Shown piece by piece: positions 17,636-27,354 of a stretch of 64,000 bases of DNA. The DNA comes from Clostridium algifaecis. Lineage in GTDB: Bacteria; Bacillota; Clostridia; Clostridiales; Clostridiaceae. The stretch spans positions 56,621 through 120,620 of the forward strand of contig NZ_JAGGLM010000007.1 of NCBI RefSeq assembly GCF_017874415.1. The letters are read 5' to 3'. Made by a program: the position numbers and the translations under genes. The first letter of the stretch is position 1; each line of letters starts with the position of its first letter. Below the pieces are notes generated by a model. The model did no database searches and was not told the origin of the DNA. It saw nothing but the letters and a program-made list of their open reading frames with translations.

Positions 17636-17962
17636 GTGAATAAAGAATTTCCTCCATGTCCGGTTGAAACAACTCTTTTGCTTATAGGAGAGAAGTGGAA
17701 GGTTTTAATATTGAGAGACCTTATTGACGGCACAAAGCGGTTTGGTGAACTAAAAAAATCATTGGGTTCTATAAGTCAAAAAGTTCTTACTCAGAAGCTG
17801 CGAGCTATGGAGGAAGATGGACTTGTAGTTCGTAAGGCTTATGCCGAAATTCCACCAAGGGTTGAGTACTCTCTTACTGAATTAGGTTTAAGTCTTAAAC
17901 CAATTCTTGACTCAATGTGGGATTGGGGTATGGAATATAAAACTAAAGTAAATAAGGAATAG
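17636..17962 (+). CDS. HxlR-family transcriptional regulator
   Basis: This winged-helix regulator of 108 residues has the HxlR pattern CPVETTLLLIGEKWKVLILRDL, KRFGELKKSLGSISQKVLTQKLRAMEEDGLV and PPRVEYSLTELG. The conserved N-terminal Cys of CPVE (about residue 7) is the redox- or aldehyde-sensing position in characterised members. GTG at 17636 is chosen because AAAGGAG lies 9 bases upstream; the ATG at 17627 would be too close to it. It probably regulates itself and the divergent flavoprotein. Confidence 0.88.
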   Translation: MNKEFPPCPVETTLLLIGEKWKVLILRDLIDGTKRFGELKKSLGSISQKVLTQKLRAMEEDGLVVRKAYAEIPPRVEYSLTELGLSLKPILDSMWDWGMEYKTKVNKE

Positions 17963-18147
17963 GTTTATTTAATAGAGAGTCTAATATTAAACTTGATTAA
18001 GACGTAATCTTCTTAAAAAGTTTACTAAATTAATGATTTTGAGCAAAAATAAAAAGAATATTTTATGTCTGCAAGTATAGTAATATTTTTTGCTGTTTTA
18101 ACTTGAACTACTTTTGGATAAATTATATCAATTCACGAAAACTAAAA

Positions 18148-18201
18148 ATTTCCCGCCTGATATGATAGAAAGTTTGTTAGTTATACATATAGGCGAGAAA
18201 T
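18148..18201. repeat. inverted repeat after the MFS gene
   Basis: ATTTCCCGCCT (18148-18158) pairs with AGGCGAGAAAT (18191-18201) with one mismatch around a 32-base loop. It may act as a weak terminator for the minus-strand MFS gene, but no T-run follows. Confidence 0.35.
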
Positions 18202-18260
18202 AAATTTTGGCTATTTAGTTACAAAGATTATATTATATAAATATTTACATATACATAATA

Positions 18261-19673
18261 TTAAAGCATTTCTTTTTCTGGTTTTTTATATTCTCTGAAT
18301 GATTGTTCTATTTCCTCTAGTGATTTGCCACGAGTTTCTGGGCAAAATCTCCACATGAATATAAAACCTAAAATTGAGAATATAGCAAATGATATAAATG
18401 AACCAGATAGTCCAAATCTTGCTAACATTATAGGAAATAAAAGACCTACTAAGAAATTACTTATCCATAGTACAAATACTGCAATACCCATTCCTAAACC
18501 TCTTAATCTTAATGGAAAAATTTCTGACTCTAATAACCATGCTAATGGTCCAAGACAACTTTGGTAAAAAGCTAAATAGGTAATAGTACAACACATTACA
18601 AGAACTGGAAGTAAATATGATTTTGATATTGTTGATGTAACAATAGTCATCGCTATCATAGCTATAGTAGTTCCAGAAAGTCCAATTAAAAATAATCTTT
18701 TTCGACCAAATCTATCACTAAGCAACTTTATAAATACCAAAACGCCAATACAAGAAGTTATTCCATTTCCTATATTAGCAACTAATGCTGCTCTTGTACC
18801 TAATCCAGATTTTTCTAGGATTGTTGTTCCATAATACATCATTACATTAATCCCAGAAAATTGTACGATAATTCCAATAACACATCCAATTAAAACAAGA
18901 CGTCGAATCCAAGGAGTAGATAATTCCCTAAATGTAGCTTTATCTAAATTTTTTTCTTCATCAATATTTTTTTGTATTTCTTCTAATTCTGCTTCAGCTT
19001 CTGCTTCCTCACGAATCTGTTTTAAAACTTCTAAAGCTTTAGCGACTTTTCCATTAGCAGCTAACCATCTTGGTGTTTCTGGAAGCATAAACATTCCAAA
19101 CCATAAGAATACTGCTGGAATAGAAGCAATAGCTATCATATAACGCCAAATACCAGCAGTATCTCCAAATACATTTCCTAAAATAGCATTAAATACATAA
19201 GCTAATAATTGTCCAGTTACAATCATCATTTCATTTTGGGTAACTATACTACCTCTTAATTTTGCAGGAGCTATTTCAGCTAGGAATGTTGGGACTATAA
19301 CTGAGGCTCCTCCTACAGCTAGTCCTAAAATAAATCTAAATGAAATGATAACGTTTGAAGTAGGTGAAAAAGAACATCCTAATGTTGAAATAAAAAATAC
19401 TACTGCTAGAGCCTTAATAACTGATTTTCTACCATATTTATCAGATAATCGTCCACCAAACATTGCACCAAAAGCGGCACCCAATAATAACGAACTTGTA
19501 ACAAGTCCTTCAGCAGTAGGGCTTAAGTTTAACTGATCTGGTCTCTTCATATAAGTAAGTGCACCATTAACTACACCAGTGTCATATCCAAATAGAAGCC
19601 CGCCTAAAGTAGATATAACAGCTATTTTTCTTATAGTCTTTTTGGTGTCATGACCTTGTATGTTTTTTATCAT
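18261..19673 (-). CDS. sugar-porter MFS transporter (myo-inositol/xylose type)
   Basis: This 470-residue proton symporter of the SP family has LLFGYDTGVVNGAL in TM1, DKYGRKS after TM2, PTFLAEIAPAKLRGS, the PETPRWLAANGK block and a C-terminal PETRGKSLEEIE. The sequence is closest in feel to IolT/XylE-type carriers. It is about as long as the family average. An AraC regulator gene lies upstream on the same strand, and an isomerase and a dehydrogenase gene are divergent from it. This context suggests uptake of inositol or a related polyol or sugar. A paralogue is at 28081. Confidence 0.9.
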   Translation of the reverse strand: MIKNIQGHDTKKTIRKIAVISTLGGLLFGYDTGVVNGALTYMKRPDQLNLSPTAEGLVTSSLLLGAAFGAMFGGRLSDKYGRKSVIKALAVVFFISTLGCSFSPTSNVIISFRFILGLAVGGASVIVPTFLAEIAPAKLRGSIVTQNEMMIVTGQLLAYVFNAILGNVFGDTAGIWRYMIAIASIPAVFLWFGMFMLPETPRWLAANGKVAKALEVLKQIREEAEAEAELEEIQKNIDEEKNLDKATFRELSTPWIRRLVLIGCVIGIIVQFSGINVMMYYGTTILEKSGLGTRAALVANIGNGITSCIGVLVFIKLLSDRFGRKRLFLIGLSGTTIAMIAMTIVTSTISKSYLLPVLVMCCTITYLAFYQSCLGPLAWLLESEIFPLRLRGLGMGIAVFVLWISNFLVGLLFPIMLARFGLSGSFISFAIFSILGFIFMWRFCPETRGKSLEEIEQSFREYKKPEKEML

Positions 19674-20352
19674 TTTAATTTCCCCATTTCTTTTAATTTT
19701 AACTTTTTGAATTTAATACATTGCGAGATTCATAATTAGTTGCTATAATATAAGATGGATTTTATTTGGCATGCTGACTGTTATTCGTATGTTTATTTAT
19801 TTTATACTTTGTAAATAGAGACGAAATCAATCAGTATGTCTCATTTTCTTAACTTTGAGGATTTAACTTTTTATTCATCAATATTCAAAAAAAATAAGAA
19901 ATATTTAGCGTATGACAATATCAGAATTGATGAAAGTAATTCTTAAAAGTTGAAGTAATGTGTCAATTTCCTTTGCAAAGTTAATGTGTAACTATATTTT
20001 TATTGTATATAATCTTATATCACCTCCCAACAGAATATTATTGTAAACATTTTCTATATTTAATTATCTATTAATTTACTATTTGAATCAATTACATACA
20101 TTGCTTAAAAATCAACTTTTTATGCTATAATTCATATAATTATTAAACTTTGTTCCTTACTTAGTGATATATAACTATATATAAAAAATTCTTTGAAATG
20201 TTATTGAAATTGCTTTTAAAGTATAGATTAGAAAATAATATATGGCTCTTTATGAAGTATTAAGTGCATATTATTTATAATTTTATATACTTTGGATAAG
20301 TTTATATAGTTGAAAATATTATTAAAAAGTTGTTTAAAAAGGTTTATATTCA
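19674..20352. other. long leader upstream of the MFS gene
   Basis: This 679-base gene-free and A+T-rich stretch lies between araC-type and MFS genes on the same strand. No ORF with a ribosome binding site is seen. It presumably carries the promoter of the MFS gene and AraC-type binding sites, but I cannot pick them out by eye. Confidence 0.4.
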
Positions 20353-21189
20353 TCAAATTGCTGACTGCCTAAATTTGTTTGGTGTTATACCAATAGCCTT
20401 TTTAAAAGCTCGAATAAATTGAGTTGTACTTTTAAAACCACATTCAGATGCGATGACTTCAATAGTTTTAGTCGATGTAAGCAACTGTTTCTGTGAATAG
20501 TTTAAACGGATACCTAATAAATATTTATGTGGAGACTTATTTGTGTATTTTTTAAATAATCTTGAAAAATAAAATTCGCTTAAATTGACATTATCAGCAA
20601 TATCTTTTACAGACAAATCGTTATAAAAAAATTTTTCAATAAAGACTATTGAATTATTGACAATAGAATTTTCTAAAGTGGAATATTCATTTTTAGACAA
20701 AGCAAGTGCGCTCAAAATGTAGTGTACCTGTACAGATATTAAATGTTCATTTAAAACGTTTTCTTTTGCCAACTGAAAAATTGTTTCAAATGAACTATCA
20801 ACCATAAGACGCCGTGAAGGGTTTAAAATATAACTATTTTCTGAAGTTATCAAGTCAAAGTATGGTTGGCTACCAGAACCATTGAAATGAAAAAAATGGA
20901 ATTTAAGGTTACCAACAGCACCATAAGAATGAGGTTCTTTACAGTCTAATATTACGATATCCCCAGGAATAGCAATCATAGTTTTTTTACGATATGTTAT
21001 GGTCATATTTCCGTCGTCAATAAAAATTAACAAAAATAAATTTAAATAATTTCTTGTTATTTGATAATTTTTTGTACATTCAAAATTTCCGACGTATGAA
21101 ATATAATAAAGTGCTTTTACTGCAAAATCTGAAGGAATATGAAAAAAGATTTCTGATGATTGAGAAACTCCACGATCTAAGGCTTTCAT
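20353..21189 (-). CDS. AraC-family transcriptional regulator
   Basis: This 278-residue protein has an N-terminal cupin-like ligand-binding half (IPGDIVILDCKEPHSYG, FHFFHFNG) and a C-terminal double helix-turn-helix. HTH1 reads LSVKDIADNVNLSEFYFSRLFKKYTNKSP, and HTH2 TIEVIASECGFKSTTQFIRAFKKAIGITPNKFR. GGGAGG precedes the ATG at 21189. It is flanked by the sugar porter gene and by the divergent isomerase/dehydrogenase pair, so it most likely activates these in response to the sugar. Confidence 0.9.
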   Translation of the reverse strand: MKALDRGVSQSSEIFFHIPSDFAVKALYYISYVGNFECTKNYQITRNYLNLFLLIFIDDGNMTITYRKKTMIAIPGDIVILDCKEPHSYGAVGNLKFHFFHFNGSGSQPYFDLITSENSYILNPSRRLMVDSSFETIFQLAKENVLNEHLISVQVHYILSALALSKNEYSTLENSIVNNSIVFIEKFFYNDLSVKDIADNVNLSEFYFSRLFKKYTNKSPHKYLLGIRLNYSQKQLLTSTKTIEVIASECGFKSTTQFIRAFKKAIGITPNKFRQSAI

Positions 21190-21725
21190 TTATAGATACC
21201 TCCCACTAATTTACTATGAATAAAATATTTTTGTTGCATCATATGTATCATAAAAAATTAATTAAGAAAAATAATGATTAACATATGTAAAAATATAGCA
21301 ACTATGATAAAATCAACTATCATAATAATATAATATTTTGTTTTTTAAATCAAATATAGCCATCCTTATATTTATCACTTCATTTCTATTTTTACAAAAC
21401 TATAACTTATTATAATGTAAATTATTAGTTCTAGCCATCTGATTCCTTAATTGGGTTTATGCAGTAATAAATTTACTAACTATGATATATTTGTGCATTT
21501 TTACATTCACTTTTATGAAATACTAGTGTTTATAATATAATTATTAAATTGTTAAAGAGCATAAAATGTATATTATTAGGCAAATAGAGAAATTGATTTT
21601 GAATGTAAATTATTACATAATGTAAGCATAGTAATTGATTACGTAATTAAATGCTAGATCTATTAGGCCTCATCTGGTCTATAGGTTTTAATTCAAAAAT
21701 TATAAATAAATGAGGTGAATGAAAT
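21190..21725. other. divergent intergenic region
   Basis: About 536 bases separate the AraC gene from the isomerase gene. A dyad-like TAATTGATTACGTAATTA lies near 21631-21648. Promoters for both genes must be here, but no ORF is supported. Confidence 0.4.
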
Positions 21726-22604
21726 ATGACTATTAAAATAGGTACGGCTCCCGATTCTTGGGGTGTATGGTTTCCCGATAATAATAAGCAAGTTTCTTGG
21801 GAAAGATGTATGGATGAAATGCAAAAAGCTGGATATGAGTATGTAGAGCTAGGACCATGGGGTTATTTTCCAACTGACTATGAATCTTTAAATGCTGAAC
21901 TAGAAAAGCGTAAATTAAAACTAGTTGCAGGAACCGTTGGTGGAAATTACGTAGATGATGCATCTATTGATAATATGTTTAAGACTATTGATGAGTTAGC
22001 ACCTTTATTGAAAAAATTTCCAACAGCAAAGTACGTTGTTATGTTAGCTGATATGTATACTGATTTGATGACAGGTAAGTTAGCAATGCCTAAGAAACTA
22101 ACAGAAGATCAGTGGAATCAGCTTTATAAAAACGTTCAAAGAGTCTGTGATCACATAAGAAGTTATGGTTTGGTACCAGCATTTCATCCACATGTTGATT
22201 CTTATATTCAAACTGAAGAAGAAATCGAAAGATTATTAGCAAATACAGATGCAACTTTATGCCTTGATACTGGACATCATGTCTATGGTGGTGGTGAACC
22301 TATTAGTTTTTATAAGAAGCATTATAAACGTATACCATATTTGCATATAAAAAAGTGTGACATGAATGTTAAGAAAGAAATGGACAAGAACGGCTGGTCC
22401 TTTGCAAAGGCAGTTACAAAAGATATAATGTGTGAACCTGGAAAGGGTAGTATTGATTTCAAAGAATTATTTGATTTCATGAATAAGATTGGCTATGATG
22501 GATATGCTGTTGTAGAGCAAGATTTGTATCCTGTTTTATCTTTTGATGTTCCATTTCCAATAGCAAAAAGAACAAGAGATTATTTAAAAAGTCTAGGAGT
22601 ATAA
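21726..22604 (+). CDS. sugar phosphate isomerase/epimerase-like TIM barrel (IolE-like)
   Basis: This 292-residue AP-endonuclease-2-type TIM barrel starts with IKIGTAPDSWGVWFPD, a pattern like inosose dehydratase IolE. Likely metal ligands are in AFHPHVDSY, LCLDTGHHVYGG, LHIKKCD and EPGKGSIDF. GAGGTG precedes the ATG. The Gfo/Idh/MocA dehydrogenase gene follows after 118 bases. Such oxidoreductase/isomerase pairs serve inositol breakdown or the oxidation and lyase steps on 3-keto sugars. Which one cannot be told here, because no full iol operon is present. Confidence 0.82.
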   Translation: MTIKIGTAPDSWGVWFPDNNKQVSWERCMDEMQKAGYEYVELGPWGYFPTDYESLNAELEKRKLKLVAGTVGGNYVDDASIDNMFKTIDELAPLLKKFPTAKYVVMLADMYTDLMTGKLAMPKKLTEDQWNQLYKNVQRVCDHIRSYGLVPAFHPHVDSYIQTEEEIERLLANTDATLCLDTGHHVYGGGEPISFYKKHYKRIPYLHIKKCDMNVKKEMDKNGWSFAKAVTKDIMCEPGKGSIDFKELFDFMNKIGYDGYAVVEQDLYPVLSFDVPFPIAKRTRDYLKSLGV

Positions 22605-22678
22605 AGTACAATGTTATAATTTAGGATTTTTAATTCTTGCAAGCAAAGTAATAAATAAAATTTGGATATATGTTCAAC

Positions 22679-22694
22679 TTGAAAACGATTTTAA
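22679..22694 (+). promoter_or_regulatory. candidate CcpA/LacI-type operator
   Basis: TTGAAAACGATTTTAA, 28 bases before the dehydrogenase start, is a dyad with a central CG resembling catabolite-responsive elements bound by CcpA and other LacI-family proteins. Position inside the leader would suit repression. Confidence 0.4.
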
Positions 22695-22722
22695 AAACAT
22701 ATTATGTTAGGAGGTAATTTTA

Positions 22723-23859
22723 ATGAGTAAAAAAGTTAGAATTGGTATGGTTGGTGCAGGATGGATGGGCAGAGCTCATGTTAGTTCATATATGTCAGCA
22801 TACAGTATATATGGAGAAAAAATTGGAGAACCTGTTTTCAGTATTTTAATGGATGTTAATGAAGAATCAGCAAAATCTTCAGCTGAAAAATTTGGTTTTA
22901 AAAAATGGACAACTGATTATAATGACGTTATTAATTCCGATGATGTTGATATAGTTGATATAGTTACTCCAAATGCTTTTCATTATGAGATTGCTAAAGC
23001 AGCATTATTAAAAGGTAAAAGTGTATATTCTGAAAAGCCATTATCTTTATCTGGAAAGCAATCACAAGAATTGGCCAAGATTGCAAAAGAAAAAAATGTT
23101 TTCAACTATGTAGGATTTAATATGGTTATGATGCCAGCTACTGCATATATGAAACATTTGGTTGAATCGGGAAAGTTAGGACAAATTATGCGATTTGACG
23201 GAAGATATGACCAGGATATGCTTCTTGACCCATCAATTCCTCTTGCTTGGAGACATATAAAGAAACAGGCTGGAAGTGGAGCACTTGGCGATTTAGGTTC
23301 ACATCTATTAAGTATTTCTCAATATATAATGGGAGATATTGAATCGGTTAATGCAATTTCAAAAATTTATATTCCAAAAAGACCAATAAAAGCTGGTTCA
23401 ACTAAAATGGGCAATGTTGAAACAGAAGATTATATAGCATTTACTGCTTCATATAAAAACGGTGCTACTGGCCAGTTATCATCAAGCCGTGTAGCTACTG
23501 GAAGAAAAAATTATCTAGGTGTTGAGATCCAAGGTACTTTAGGTACTGCAACCTTTAATTTGGAAAGATTAAACGAAGTTAATGTTTACTTCCACAAAGA
23601 TAAATCTATTGATCGTGGATTTAGAAATGTATTATTAGGACCAGATCATGGTGATTATGGTATGTTCCAACCTGCATCTGGCATAGAATTAAGTTACAAT
23701 GATCAAAAAGTTATAGAAGTTGCACATGTGTTAGATGCTTTCACTAATGGTACTGATTATGTTTGCAATTTCAAATTCGGAGCAAAAATTGATACTTGTG
23801 TTGCAACAATTTTAAAATCTGCTGAAACAAAACAATGGGAAAAAGTAGAAGAGTTTTAG
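22723..23859 (+). CDS. Gfo/Idh/MocA family oxidoreductase
   Basis: This 378-residue NAD(P)-dependent sugar or inositol dehydrogenase has the Rossmann motif GMVGAGWMGRAHV at 8-20, the DIVTPNAFHYE segment and the family EKPL motif near residue 105. The catalytic-region segment ALGDLGSHLLSISQYIMG fits the usual D-x-x-x-H placement. AGGAGG precedes the ATG. With the upstream TIM-barrel isomerase it forms a two-gene catabolic module divergent from AraC and a sugar porter. Confidence 0.88.
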   Translation: MSKKVRIGMVGAGWMGRAHVSSYMSAYSIYGEKIGEPVFSILMDVNEESAKSSAEKFGFKKWTTDYNDVINSDDVDIVDIVTPNAFHYEIAKAALLKGKSVYSEKPLSLSGKQSQELAKIAKEKNVFNYVGFNMVMMPATAYMKHLVESGKLGQIMRFDGRYDQDMLLDPSIPLAWRHIKKQAGSGALGDLGSHLLSISQYIMGDIESVNAISKIYIPKRPIKAGSTKMGNVETEDYIAFTASYKNGATGQLSSSRVATGRKNYLGVEIQGTLGTATFNLERLNEVNVYFHKDKSIDRGFRNVLLGPDHGDYGMFQPASGIELSYNDQKVIEVAHVLDAFTNGTDYVCNFKFGAKIDTCVATILKSAETKQWEKVEEF

Positions 23860-23947
23860 AAATAATTAATTATATGTAGCTTAAAAAACTTATACTGAAC
23901 AATTTACTTATGGTGAAATATATTTATAATGAGGAATGCAGGATTTT

Positions 23948-23982
23948 GTTTGAATATATAGAATATTTCTATATATTCAAAC
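23948..23982. terminator. inverted repeat between convergent genes
   Basis: A perfect 14-bp stem (23948-23961 and 23969-23982) with a 7-base loop lies between the convergent dehydrogenase and MFS genes. The T-run is poor, so it is a likely but not strong bidirectional terminator. Confidence 0.5.
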
Positions 23983-24124
23983 ACTGTATTCTTTGTTCTT
24001 ATATATTTTCAAGACCATCATTTATTAAAAGTTAGCATTGTTTTATTTTAATTTTATGAGTGTAATTTTTTACTAAAATTGTACATTCAGTTAAGATACA
24101 TTTTAAGAAATTTGCTTGTTTAGA

Positions 24125-25327
24125 TTATATTTGATTCACCTTGTTAAATTTCTTGTAAAATAAGAACATTAATATTGCAGCAATTAAAGCCATTGCTGAA
24201 CCTAAATAAAAAGGAGCACTATTATTAACCTTATCATATAAAACACCAGCTATAAGACTTGCGGGGAGTAAGGTTATACCTATTAATGAATTATATATTC
24301 CCAATCCCGTACCCCTCTTATTTTTATCGATAAGGTCTGAGACCAGTGCTTTTTGTATTCCATCTGTTGCTGCACTGTAAAGCCCATATAGTGCAAATAG
24401 CAAAATTACTAGAAGCTTATTAGTTGTCATTCCAAAACCTAAGTATATTACAAAATAAAGCAAATATCCAAAGATAATAAGTTTTTCTCTACCAAATTTA
24501 TCAGAGAGGATTCCCATAGGAACGGCAAATATTACTGATACCGAGTTAAATATCAAATATACAATAGGTATAAATAAAGCTTTTATACCTATGTCATTAG
24601 CTTTTACCAGCAGCAAGGCATCGGTTGAATTACCAAGGGTAAATACAAAAGCAATACATAGAAATATATAATATTTATATGAAAAGTCATTAAGGGTAAT
24701 CTTCTTAGGAAGGGCATCTTTACTTTTTTTAGCTTCTTTTACAAAGAAGATTATAGTAATTAACCCAAATATACCAGGTAGAGCTGAAAATATAAATACC
24801 TTTCGATAATTACCAGGAAATACTGATAAAATTATAAAAGCAAGAAGAGGTCCTATTATTGCTCCGCTATTATCCATAGCCTTGTGGAACCCAAAATTTT
24901 TTCCTTTTTCACTATCACTTGATGAACCAGCTACAAGACTATCTCTTGGAGCAGTTCTTATTCCCTTTCCAACCCTTTCGCTGAATCTGATAACTAACAC
25001 CTGCAAAGGCGAAGTCACTATTGAAAATAATGGAGACAAAATAGCTGTAAATCCATACCCAATAATCATAAAAGGTTTATTTTTGCCAATTTTATCGCTC
25101 CACCAGCCAGATACAGCTTTAAGAACTGAAGCTGTACTTTCTGCAATTCCTTCAATAAGAGATACCTCTGTTTTTGATGCACCTATAGACATTAAAAATA
25201 ATGGCATAATAGAATATATCATTTTCGTGGTTGTATCTGTTAAAAAGCTAGTTATACCAGTAAAAAAGATGTTGCGTTCAATTCCTAAAACCTTCTTATC
25301 TTTTTCATTATTAATATGCACACTCAT
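24125..25327 (-). CDS. MFS transporter
   Basis: This is a 400-residue carrier with about 12 hydrophobic segments. Visible features are FLTDTTTKMIYSIMPLFL in TM1, the loop GWWSDKIGKNKPFMI, the RFSERVGKGIRTAPRDSLVA motif and SDKFGREKLI after TM8. This is the pattern of a widespread group of uncharacterised MFS proteins in anaerobes. AAAGGTGG precedes the ATG. The HTH protein gene at 25416 lies 88 bases upstream on the same strand and may be cotranscribed. Substrate unknown. Confidence 0.87.
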   Translation of the reverse strand: MSVHINNEKDKKVLGIERNIFFTGITSFLTDTTTKMIYSIMPLFLMSIGASKTEVSLIEGIAESTASVLKAVSGWWSDKIGKNKPFMIIGYGFTAILSPLFSIVTSPLQVLVIRFSERVGKGIRTAPRDSLVAGSSSDSEKGKNFGFHKAMDNSGAIIGPLLAFIILSVFPGNYRKVFIFSALPGIFGLITIIFFVKEAKKSKDALPKKITLNDFSYKYYIFLCIAFVFTLGNSTDALLLVKANDIGIKALFIPIVYLIFNSVSVIFAVPMGILSDKFGREKLIIFGYLLYFVIYLGFGMTTNKLLVILLFALYGLYSAATDGIQKALVSDLIDKNKRGTGLGIYNSLIGITLLPASLIAGVLYDKVNNSAPFYLGSAMALIAAILMFLFYKKFNKVNQI

Positions 25328-25415
25328 ACCACCTTTGTTCTGAGATTATTTACTGTTATGACTAAAAACTAAGTTGCTATGTTTTCAAAAAACTTTCCTA
25401 ATTTCTTATAAAGTT

Positions 25416-25859
25416 CTATTTTTGATTTATATCAATTTTGTACTCTTTTCTTTGAGGCCAGTATATCTTAAATTCAAGCTTTTCAATATCTCTTTGTTGT
25501 TTATAACTCATCCTTAAACTCACATCTTCAGGAATATTTACATCATTATTAAGCTTTTTTAAAATAAGTTTGATATTATTAGTACTTTTTAGACTTGATA
25601 TATTTGAAGAAATATTATTTAATAGTTGCTCAGACTTGCCAGATTCATCTACAGAAATTTGATAGATTTCAGCTTTATTAATATAATTGCGTGAATCACC
25701 AGAAGACAACCATTTTATTAAAGCCTCTTTACTAAATCTCCATTCTCTACCTATCTTTCTGGCGGGTATATGTTCTTCTCTAAGTAATTTTATTAGTGTT
25801 TTTTCACTTACCCCCAAAAAGTCTACTGCTTGTTCAACATTTAATATACTATTGTCCAT
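25416..25859 (-). CDS. excisionase-type HTH DNA-binding protein
   Basis: The first 50 residues form a MerR/excisionase-like helix-turn-helix: LNVEQAVDFLGVSEKTLIKLL, then the wing IPARKIGREWRFSKEALIKWL. The remaining 95 residues are charged and of no known domain. GAGGTG precedes the ATG. Such stand-alone HTH_17 proteins are usually local regulators, here probably of the MFS gene downstream. No phage or integrase gene is nearby to suggest an excisionase. Confidence 0.8.
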   Translation of the reverse strand: MDNSILNVEQAVDFLGVSEKTLIKLLREEHIPARKIGREWRFSKEALIKWLSSGDSRNYINKAEIYQISVDESGKSEQLLNNISSNISSLKSTNNIKLILKKLNNDVNIPEDVSLRMSYKQQRDIEKLEFKIYWPQRKEYKIDINQK

Positions 25860-26041
25860 GTATTTTCACCTCATATATAATTATAGCAAAATTTATTTTT
25901 GATACAATACATAAATGAATATAATATGAAATTGATTGTATATAACATATATTTAGATGTAATTAACAGCAAAGCATTTATATATTTTCTTACAAACGGA
26001 TTTAAGTATGATACTGTTCAATAAAGAAATTTTTTATAGAA

Positions 26042-26086
26042 GTTTAACGCTATTTTAATATAATTTTAATTTTAAGCGTAGATAAT
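26042..26086 (+). promoter_or_regulatory. Pho-box-like repeat promoter of the PAP2 gene
   Basis: GTTTAAC (26042), TTTTAAT (26053) and TTTTAAT (26064) are spaced 11 bases apart, and GATAAT (26081-26086) begins 17 bases after the last repeat starts. From 26041 to about 26112 the sequence is nearly identical to the reverse complement of the dedA promoter region (about 3180-3250). Confidence 0.68.
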
Positions 26087-26224
26087 GTATAACATAACGA
26101 AGATTATTTAATAAGTACAATTTTATGCAAAGAAATTTTAAGATAACAATTCATAAGATAACAATTCATATGTTTAACAGAGTAAGTCAATACATAACAG
26201 TTATTATGAGAAAGGGGTGAGAAT

Positions 26225-26761
26225 ATGTACTTAAGTACTTTGAGAAGAATAAATATATTTGATAATTATATCTTATATGTTGTTAAAAAGTATATGCAAA
26301 ATAAATATTTTGACAGAGTAATGCCTATAGTAACAAGTATGGGTAATGGAGGATTTATATGGATTACGATAGCTGGAATTTTAATATTGGATAAACAATA
26401 TAGAGCAATTGGAAATATAGTGATACTTACATTAATTATAAGTACCATTGTTGGCGAAGGAATAGTAAAACATATTGTAAGAAGAGTTAGACCATGCAAT
26501 TATCAAAATAGTATTAATTTTAACCTCTTGATTACAAAACCTATGTCCTATTCTTTTCCTTCTGGACACACCTTATCTTCATTTGCTGTTGCAGAAGTAC
26601 TTTCTATGTACTTTAGCCAGTATAAGTTGATATTTATGGGGATAGCTCTTTTAATAGCTTTTTCAAGAATCTATCTATATGTACATTATCCAACAGATGT
26701 TATAGCAGGGATTATAATTGGAATATTATGCTCTAAATTAATTTTTATAGTTTTACAATAA
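26225..26761 (+). CDS. PAP2-family membrane phosphatase
   Basis: This 178-residue membrane enzyme has the complete phosphatidic acid phosphatase type 2 signature: KHIVRRVRP at 82-90 (K-x6-RP), PSGH at 112-115 and SR-x5-H-x3-D at 147-158, with hydrophobic spans around them. Members dephosphorylate phosphatidate, phosphatidylglycerol phosphate or undecaprenyl diphosphate on the outer face. AAAGGGGTG precedes the ATG. It is monocistronic behind a repeat-type promoter shared with dedA. If it acts on phosphatidate it would supply diacylglycerol to the glycosyltransferase at 33497; this is inference. Confidence 0.9.
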   Translation: MYLSTLRRINIFDNYILYVVKKYMQNKYFDRVMPIVTSMGNGGFIWITIAGILILDKQYRAIGNIVILTLIISTIVGEGIVKHIVRRVRPCNYQNSINFNLLITKPMSYSFPSGHTLSSFAVAEVLSMYFSQYKLIFMGIALLIAFSRIYLYVHYPTDVIAGIIIGILCSKLIFIVLQ

Positions 26762-26834
26762 GGTTATTTATCAATGTTTCCTGTTTTTTATCAAAAATTA
26801 TTATAGAAAACTATTTTTAAAAAATTACAATAGT

Positions 26835-27060
26835 TGCCGAAAAATGTTTTAAGAAATAATAAAATTTATACTAACGCTTTGAAGCGGTTGTTTGGTGCTT
26901 TTAGGTACATCATGTATAATATGCCAGAGTTACTTTTTTACCGGTAGTACTAACATATGGCTTATAGATCACAGAAAGTTGTGGAATTTGTTTTAAAGCA
27001 TAGTTTGTACATACTTTGACAGAAACCATTGAGGCACATGCAGGGCCATGAAATTTCGTC
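26835..27060 (-). pseudogene. remnant of a LacI-family regulator gene
   Basis: The stretch matches the 3' two thirds of the intact regulator at 29583. Shared segments include the run aagaaat(a)-taaaat-tatac at 26849 (as at 29718), ttgaagc near 26879, accggyagtactaac at about 26940 and agaaagttgtggaatttg at 26971, with deletions between them. No reading frame is left. It belongs to the decayed duplicate of the lacI-iolG segment. Confidence 0.75.
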
Positions 27061-27354
27061 TGAAGCCAGAAATGGCGAAATTATCCCGTTAACTTTTTAT
27101 TTTAAATTTTAAAACTATCCATAAATAAGTTTGCTAAAATTCATTTCTTGAAAAAATCTCCATATTGCTTTTCTTCCATTCTTAAGTAATATGGCCCCAA
27201 TTCTATTTTGTTATCAGATTTTTCTACTAAAGTAATTGAAATATGATCCATTGTATCCATTGTAAATATTCATCTATGTGAGGTACTTTTGTATCTCAAT
27301 TTATTTTTTAAGCAGTAATTACTACTATTTTTATCTACTAAAATTATAATCTAA
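27061..27354. other. region between decayed copies, possible ORF fragment
   Basis: The minus strand 27260-27141 can encode MDTMDHISITLVEKSDN and on to FFKK (39 residues), but without a ribosome binding site. It is probably the tail of another lost gene. No other feature is seen. Confidence 0.25.

Noticed and set aside
25416..25859. Excisionase-like protein as evidence of a prophage or integrative element
   Set aside because: No integrase, attachment repeats or phage genes are adjacent. Stand-alone HTH_17 proteins are common local regulators.
27141..27260. 39-codon minus-strand ORF
   Set aside because: No ribosome binding site or promoter. It sits in a region of gene remnants and is more likely a fragment than a gene.
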